In this document: in pieces, positions 55,273-61,739 of the stretch
Position numbering within the stretch: position 1 is the stretch's first letter
Layout of the letters: every line of letters starts with the position of its first letter
Assembly (NCBI GenBank): GCA_021787845.1
Contig: JAJYLH010000033.1
Location: forward strand, 1-61,739
Direction of reading: 5' to 3'
DNA length: 61,739 nt
DNA from: Myxococcales bacterium
GTDB taxonomy: Bacteria; Myxococcota; Myxococcia; Myxococcales; JAJYLH01
Made by a program: the position numbers and the translations under genes
The notes under the pieces: model-generated
The model's input: only the letters and a program-made list of their open reading frames with translations
Databases searched by the model: none
Told to the model about the DNA's origin: nothing

Positions 55273-58200
55273 ATGACCGTTCACGCTTCCGCTTCCCTTC
55301 CATCCGAGGGCGGCGCCGGCCGGTGTCACGCTCGCTCGTCGGGCTGGAGCGTGCGGGTCTTCGGAGCGGTCGCGCTGGCGGCGCTTTCCTGCGCGCGAAC
55401 GTCCCCCCCCCCGCGGTTCGGCGGGTGATGGCGTCGTCGGCCAGGTCGAGCAAGCGATGGTGAGCGGTTGCCGCTACTCCGTGCAGGTGCTCCAGGCGTG
55501 CACCCAGCAGGCGCCGTGCAACCTGAACCTCGACCGGTGCGAGATCACCGGCGAGCAGCTCCCCGGCTTCGTGAACACGGGGAACATGGACCACACGGAC
55601 TTCTCCGGCACCAACCTGAGCGGCGCGACGCTCGGCGGCAACACCGACCACGCGAACTTCACGAACGCCGACCTCTCCGGCGCGACGCTGGAGAAGAACG
55701 CCGACCACGTGATCCTCGACGGCACGAACGTCTCCGGCACGGTCTTCGAGGGCAACGTGCACCACATCGAGGCCCGGAACCTCTTCGTCGACACGATTCC
55801 GGGCTCGCAGCCGCCGAAGGCGAATCTCCCGAGCTTCACCCACCCGGGCCTCTCCGCGGCGCTCATCGAACAGATCCTGAGCGCCATCACAGTGAGCTGC
55901 CCGCCGCCCGAGGCCTGCCACGCCACGGGCATCGCGAACGCCGGCACCGGATGGCTGTGCCAGTACGCCGCCCTCACCGGCACCGCCTGCACGGGCACCG
56001 ACAAGTGCTTCCAGGCGTACTCCTGCGAGGCCGGCACCTGCACCGGCTCGGACCCGGTGGTCTGCACCGCCTTGGACCAGTGCCACGTCGCCGGCACCTG
56101 CGATGCGGCGACCGGCAAGTGCTCCAACCCTGCCGCCACCAACGGCACCACGTGTAGCGACGGCAACCTCTGCGACCTGAACGACTCGTGCCAGAGCGGA
56201 GTCTGCACCGCCGGCAGTCACGTCACCTGCACGGCGTCAGACCAGTGCCACATCGCCGGCACCTGCGATGCGACGACCGGCAAGTGCTCGAACCCGGACG
56301 CCACCAACGGCACCACCTGCAACGACGGGAACCTCTGCGACCTCAACGACTCGTGCCAGAGCGGCGTCTGCACCGCCGGCAGTCACGTCACCTGCACGGC
56401 GAGCGACCAGTGCCACGTCGCGGGAACCTGCGACTCGACGACGGGGAAGTGCTCCAACCCGGACGCCACGAACGGCACGACCTGCAGTGACGGCAACCTC
56501 TGCGACCTCAGCGACACCTGCCAGAGCGGCGTCTGCACCGCGGGCGGTCACGTCACCTGCACGGCGAGCGACCAGTGCCACGTCGCGGGAACCTGCGACT
56601 CGACGACGGGGAAGTGCTCCAACCCGGACGCCACCAACGGCACGACCTGCAGCGACGGCAACCTCTGCGACCTCAACGACTCGTGCCAGAGCGGCGTCTG
56701 CACCGCGGGCGGCCACGTCACCTGCACGGCGTCAGACCAGTGCCACGTCGCCGGCACCTGCGATGCGGCGACCGGCACGTGCTCGAACCCGGACGCCCCA
56801 AGCGGCACCTCCTGCGACGACGGTAACGTCTGCAACGGGCACGAGACCTGTGACGGCTCGGGCACCTGCTCGGCCGGGACGCCGCTCGACTGCGACGACG
56901 GGAACCCCTGCACCGCCGACAGTTGCGATCCGACGACGGGCTGCCAGCACACGCCGGTCGCTCAGGGCACGTCGTGCGGCAGCGGAACGCTCTGTACTGG
57001 AGAAGAGACCTGCGACGCCAATGGTGTGTGTCAGACCGGCGCGCCGCTGAATTGCGATGATGGCAATCCCTGCACGGCGGACAGTTGCGACCCGAGCGTC
57101 GGGTGCGTTCACACTCCCGTGGCGCAGGGAACGTCGTGCGGCGCCGGGAACATCTGCACGGGCCAGGAGACCTGCGATGCCTCCGGAACGTGCCAAGCAT
57201 CCGCGCCGCTCGACTGCGACGACGGCAATCCGTGTACCGCGGACTCCTGCGACCCGACGACCGGGTGCGTCCACACGCCGACGCCCGGAACCGCGTGCGG
57301 GAGCGGCGACCCGTGCGCCGGAACGCAAGCATGCGACGACACCGGAAGCTGCGTGACGGTCGCGGCCGCGGTCATCGACGATGGCAACCCCTGTACCCTG
57401 GACGCCTGCGACCCGTCGTCGGGCATCACGCACACGCCGCTGCCGGCCGGGACTTCGTGCAGCGACGGCATCTACTGCAACGGCGCGGAGACCTGTGACG
57501 GCTCCGGACACTGCCTGGCGGGCACGCCGATCACCGACGACCCGAGCTGCAACCGACCGGCCGGAGATCCGAGCATCGATCCGAGCCTACCCACGAACTT
57601 CGCCGCGGCGACGGACTTCCTCTACGCGGGCGCGAACCCGATCCAGACCGGCGTGGCCCCGGGAACGATGAAGCCGTCGCAGGTCGGCGTCATCCGAGGG
57701 CACGTCTCCGGACCCGACGGCTCTCCGTTGGCCGATGTGACGATCACCGCGCTCGGGCATCCGGAATTCGGGACCACGACTACCCTCGCCGATGGCACCT
57801 TCAGCATGGCGGTCAACGCCGGAGGCAAGATCACCCTGACGTTCGAGGGACCGGATGGCAGCTATCTCCCGGTGCAGCGCTCGGTGGTCGTGCCGTGGAA
57901 CCAGTATGGGTTCGTGCAAGACGTGGTGATGACGCAGCGGGACCCGGTCGTGACGCAGATCGACAGCGAAAGCGTGGACTACCAGGTTGCGATGGGCTCG
58001 GTGGTGACGGGCGATCGGGGCACGCGTCAAGCGGTCGCGATGTTTCCGCCGCTGACGACCGCGACCGAAACGCTGGCTGACGGGACCACCTCGCCGATGC
58101 CGACGATGCACCTTCGCGCGACCGAGTTCACGGTCGGCCCCAACGGCCCGAACGCGATGCCGGCTGAAGTGGCGATGGGGACCGCGTACACCTACGCGCT

Positions 58201-61200
58201 CGACCTGAGCGCGGACGAGGAACCTCAAGGAGCGCACATCGAGTTCAACCATCCGGTTCCGATCTACGTCGACGATTTCTTGAACATCCCGGTGGGCGCG
58301 TCGGTCCCGGCCGCCTACTACGACACGACGAAAGCGACCTGGGTTCCGACTTACGACGGCGTCGTTCTCCAGATCGTCTCGGTGACCAACGGGATGGCGG
58401 ACATCGATCTCAACGGCGACGGGAGCCCCGAGGACATCGTCACCCTCGCCAACTACGGCATCGACGACGGCGAACGGCAAGAGCTCGCCTCGCTGTATCC
58501 AGTGGGGAAGACCCTCTGGCGAGTTCCGCTCACGCACTTCAGCCAGACAGATTTCAACTACAATGCCTCGGCCGGAAAAGGCGCGACCAGCCCCAACGGG
58601 CCGGCGCCGACCGCTGATCAAAGCGACAACGATCCCTGCGATAACGCGGGAGCTTCCACGATCGAGGTACAGAACCAGGTGCTCGGGGAGAGCGTCAAGC
58701 TCGATGGCACCCCGTTCACCTTGAACTACCGGAGCGACCGGGTGCCGGGGTGGACCCCGCCGGTCATCGACGTACCGATCGCCGGAGACACGCTCCCTCC
58801 GAGCATCATAGCGGCGAGGGCCGAAGTCGAGATCGCGGGTGTGCAGCACAAGTCTCCGGTCTTCTCGGATGCCTCGACTCCGGCGCTGGCGCCAGACCTC
58901 CACTGGTCGTTCACGTGGGACGGCAAGGACGCTTTCGGACGCAAGCTGTACGGGGCGCAGCACTACAAAGTGACGGTCTCGTATGTCTACCCGGCGGTGT
59001 ACGTCTATGGGATGCAAACAGGCCCGAAGACGCAATCCTTCGGCGACACGCAGTGGGAGTACGCCAGCACGACGCCGGTGACCGAGGCCGTCGCGATGTC
59101 GGCTGTCACCGGGCAAGGCATGATCTCGGCGGGCTACGACGCCCGCGGCGACGGCTTGGGCGGCTGGACCTTGAACGTGCATGACGTCTACAACGCCGCG
59201 GGCCACACGCTGCTCCTCGGTAGTGGCATCACCCGGCGGGCAAAGCCCTACGAGAACGCTGTGCTGAGTCTCAAGGCCAACGACGCTGCCGAGGGTCCGC
59301 ACTTTGTCAGTGGAACAACCCCGTCGCTGGCCCTCGGTCCGGACGGCACCGCATATCTCGCCGGGGCGGACAACGATTGGTGGTCTGCCGAGGTCGTTCA
59401 GCCCGACGGCCTTGCCTACTCCCTCCCGTTCAGCGCGATGGTGGACGGAAGCGCTCCGGACAGGGGAGGGCCGATGCCTTATGAGGTTCGCGTCGCCCCC
59501 GACGGGAACGCGATATTCGCGACGTACAGCGACAACCGCATTTGGGAGCTGGACCAGAACGGGACCATCACGCATCTCGCCGGCAACGGAACAACAGTGG
59601 CGAACCTCGCGACCGACGAGGGGAAGCCGGCGACCGAGGTGGGTCTGCCATCGATCCACTTCGAGATCGGACCGGACGGCTCCATCTTCATCTTCGACAC
59701 CTCGCTCGGCGTCGTCCGCCAAATCACCACGTCAGGGATTATCCGTACGGTGGCAGGTGATCCCAGCGGGCTCCCGTTGGCGGATGGGGTGGACGTACAC
59801 CACGCATCGTTGGCGGACTGCGGGTATTTCGGGATCGACGGGCAGGGCAACTACTACTTCGGGAGCGCGCAGTTCGACGCGCCTTGGTGGCAAGATCATA
59901 GCCCCATCGATGGGAGGGTCTGGCGAGCCGGGCAGGACGGGATTGCGCATCTGATCATCGGCGGTGGGCCGACCTGGTGGGATCCGGGGTCCGGTCCGGC
60001 CACCGCGAAGGACGTGTCGCTCTTCTTCAACCCCTACTACAACGACGATATGCGTGGGATGTGGGTGGACCATGCTGGAGATGTCTTCATCGAAGGCGGC
60101 CTCCAGCCGAACTTCCTCGTAAGGTACAGTCCAGACGGCGTGATTCGCTGGGTCTTTGGCACCAACAAACCGCTGGGGTTCTTCCCCTGGGGCGCCCCCA
60201 ATTGGGGGCCAGCGTTCGACCCTTCCACGACGAGCAACCCACTCGGCACCGCCTGGTCGGGCCAGGACCTCGGTTGGCAATCCCAGCAGGTCGTGGACGA
60301 ACCGCTCGCGGCAGATCCTGCCGGGCAGCTCTACGTGAAAGACTTGGCGGGAGTACCCATCGTCACGACCACCTGGCCATCGTCTTCGGACGACACCATC
60401 GAGGTGCCGTCAGAGGATGGTTCGCAGCTCTACCTATTCTCGCCCGCTGGTCGTCATCTGGAGACGCGGGATGCGGAGACCGGAGCGACCCTGTGGAAGT
60501 TCGCCTACGATCCCGATCCGAGCCACGGCGGTCGGCTGCTCTCGGTCACCGACCGTAGCGGGAACGTCACGAGCTTCTCCTATCCGTCGAGCAACGAAGT
60601 CGTCGTGACCGGACCCTACGGGCAGCAGACGGAGTTGGCGCTCGGCAGCAACGGATACCTGCAAGACGTGATGAACGCGAACGGCGAGGACCATCACTAC
60701 CAGTACGACGGCGCGACGGGGCTGTTGACCAACGAGTGGGACCCGAACGACAACGAGCACGATTTCACCTACTACCCCGACGGCCGGCTGGAGACGGACA
60801 CGCTGGTCGGCGTGGGCAGCACGACGCTGGCGCAGACGAGCAACGGCACCACGTCGACGGTGACCGCGACGACGAGCAGCGGCCTGACGACGACCTACCA
60901 GACGACCATGGGCACCTCGGACGAGTCGGACTCGCGGACGAACACGTTCCCGGGGAACTTGTCGGTGTCGGAGCAGACGAACCCCGACGGCAGCATGACG
61001 GTCCAGGAGCCGGATGGAAGCTCGACGACGGAGCAGATGAGCATGGACCCACGCTTCCAAGGCGCGCTCCAGTATCCGTCGTCCGTCACGCAGACGCTTC
61101 CCGGCGGACAGGTGGTCACGACCACCGAAAGCCGGAGCGTTCAAGTCGCCGCCGGCGGCAATCCCGCCGACTTCACGTCGATGACGGATACTGCGACGAC

Positions 61201-61739
61201 GAACGGCAAGACGTACACGACAACGACGACGCGGCTGGCGGGTGGAGGGACGTCGGTTGTAGTGACGAGCCCGGTCGGTCGGGTGACGACGACGATTTAC
61301 GACGCCGAGGGCCGCGTCTCGAGCATCAACCCGCCAGGGGTGACGCCGATCGACTACTCGTATTATCCCGGTCCGCCGGCCGGGCACGGCGAGCTCCAGT
61401 CGATTTCGCAGGGCGCGCGGACGACCACGTTCGGCTACACGTCGCTCGGCTACTTGTCGACGGTGACCGACTCGCTGAACCACACGGTCCAGTACACGAG
61501 CTTCGACGGCGTCGGCCGGCCGCAGACGGAGGTCCTGCCGGACGAGAGTCAGGTGCAGTTCACCTACGACAAGAACGGCAACACGGTGACCTTGACGCCG
61601 CCGGGCAAGCCAGCGCACGTCATGTCGTACACCCCGTTCGACGCGCTGGCGTGCTATACTCCCCCGCCGGTGGGAGTGGATGACGTGACGACGTACGTTT
61701 ACAACTCGGACCAGCAGCTCTGGAAGGTCGAGCGCGGCT
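55273..61739 (+). CDS. YD-repeat (Rhs/teneurin-like) surface lipoprotein, frameshifted at a 10-C tract, incomplete at the right edge
   Basis: AGGAGG lies six bases before the ATG. The first 51 codons encode a lipoprotein signal ('VFGAVALAALSC', Cys at residue 40) and then reach TGA at 55426. The tract of ten Cs at 55403-55412 puts the signal in a different frame from the body, which is open from the tract to the window edge (over 2,100 codons). Removing one C joins them. In order the body shows pentapeptide-like repeats ('NADLSGATLEKNADH'), about ten Cys-rich modules ('CHVAGTCDAATGKCSNP'), a carboxypeptidase-regulatory-like beta domain, an NHL-type propeller ('VAPDGNAIFATYSDN') and YD repeats ('YQYDGATGLLTNEWDPND'). 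It may be a toxin-delivery or contact protein; the C-terminal tip is off the edge. Confidence 0.8.
55403..55412 (+). other. Ten-C homopolymer at the frame break
   Basis: Ten consecutive Cs directly after the lipobox. With nine Cs (or twelve) the signal peptide is in frame with the long body; with ten it ends 15 bases later. This is either a phase-variable switch or a sequencing error in a homopolymer. Confidence 0.85.

Noticed and set aside
57587-59722. A 711-residue minus-strand protein
   Set aside because: It is the complement of the YD-repeat gene, and its composition (Arg, His, Val) is that of a shadow frame.

Overview
The window is about 61.7 kb of high-GC bacterial DNA that looks like a member of the Myxococcota or a close relative. 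The grounds are many lipoproteins and cysteine-rich secreted proteins, a matrixin-type protease ending in a MYXO-CTERM-like tail (Cys, hydrophobic segment, Arg cluster), a serine/threonine kinase, a BFD-FAD oxidoreductase fusion, giant tail-fibre-like and YD-repeat surface proteins, and dense dispersed palindromic repeats. I see no rRNA, tRNA, CRISPR array, phage structural module or conjugation gene. I could not assign promoters with confidence.

Left part (1-11.9 kb): an NCS1 nucleobase symporter, an unknown helical protein, thioredoxin, two small unknown proteins, the matrixin protease, a DUF72 protein, a compact salvage operon (tdk-upp-hpt, minus strand) and a beta-propeller lipoprotein. 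The symporter and the salvage operon together suggest nucleobase uptake and reuse.

11.8-19.0 kb: a vitamin B12 uptake operon on the minus strand, read as cobalamin riboswitch > btuB > BtuG-like beta-propeller lipoprotein > btuF > a 156-residue heptad-repeat protein > btuC > btuD. The genes are joined by 1-4 base start/stop overlaps or by starts displaced by inserted repeats. The riboswitch carries five 24-base hairpin repeats in a peripheral arm.

17.6-26.0 kb: a 1,348-bp segment (riboswitch plus the first half of btuB) occurs twice in direct orientation and appears identical. The copies flank a less GC-rich 5.7-kb insert with a Kelch lipoprotein, three paralogous secreted proteins of unknown fold and a transposase fragment. 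The second btuB copy is truncated.

26-40 kb: a 41/42-bp tandem array, two envelope proteins, a MopE-like lipoprotein, and two paralogous giant secreted proteins (1,996 and 1,176 aa) with tail-fibre-type repeats and Gly-rich C-termini. 40-46 kb: a spinster-like MFS transporter divergent from the BFD-FAD oxidase, then a SNF2-family ATPase. 46-54 kb: an Ig-repeat lipoprotein, a 43-aa Cys/His membrane protein coupled to a Ser/Thr kinase, a hemerythrin, a 42/43-bp array and an Ala/Pro-rich unknown. 54-61.7 kb: a repeat-rich stretch, then a large YD-repeat (Rhs/teneurin-like) lipoprotein that runs off the right end. Its signal peptide is separated from its body by a 10-C tract that breaks the frame.
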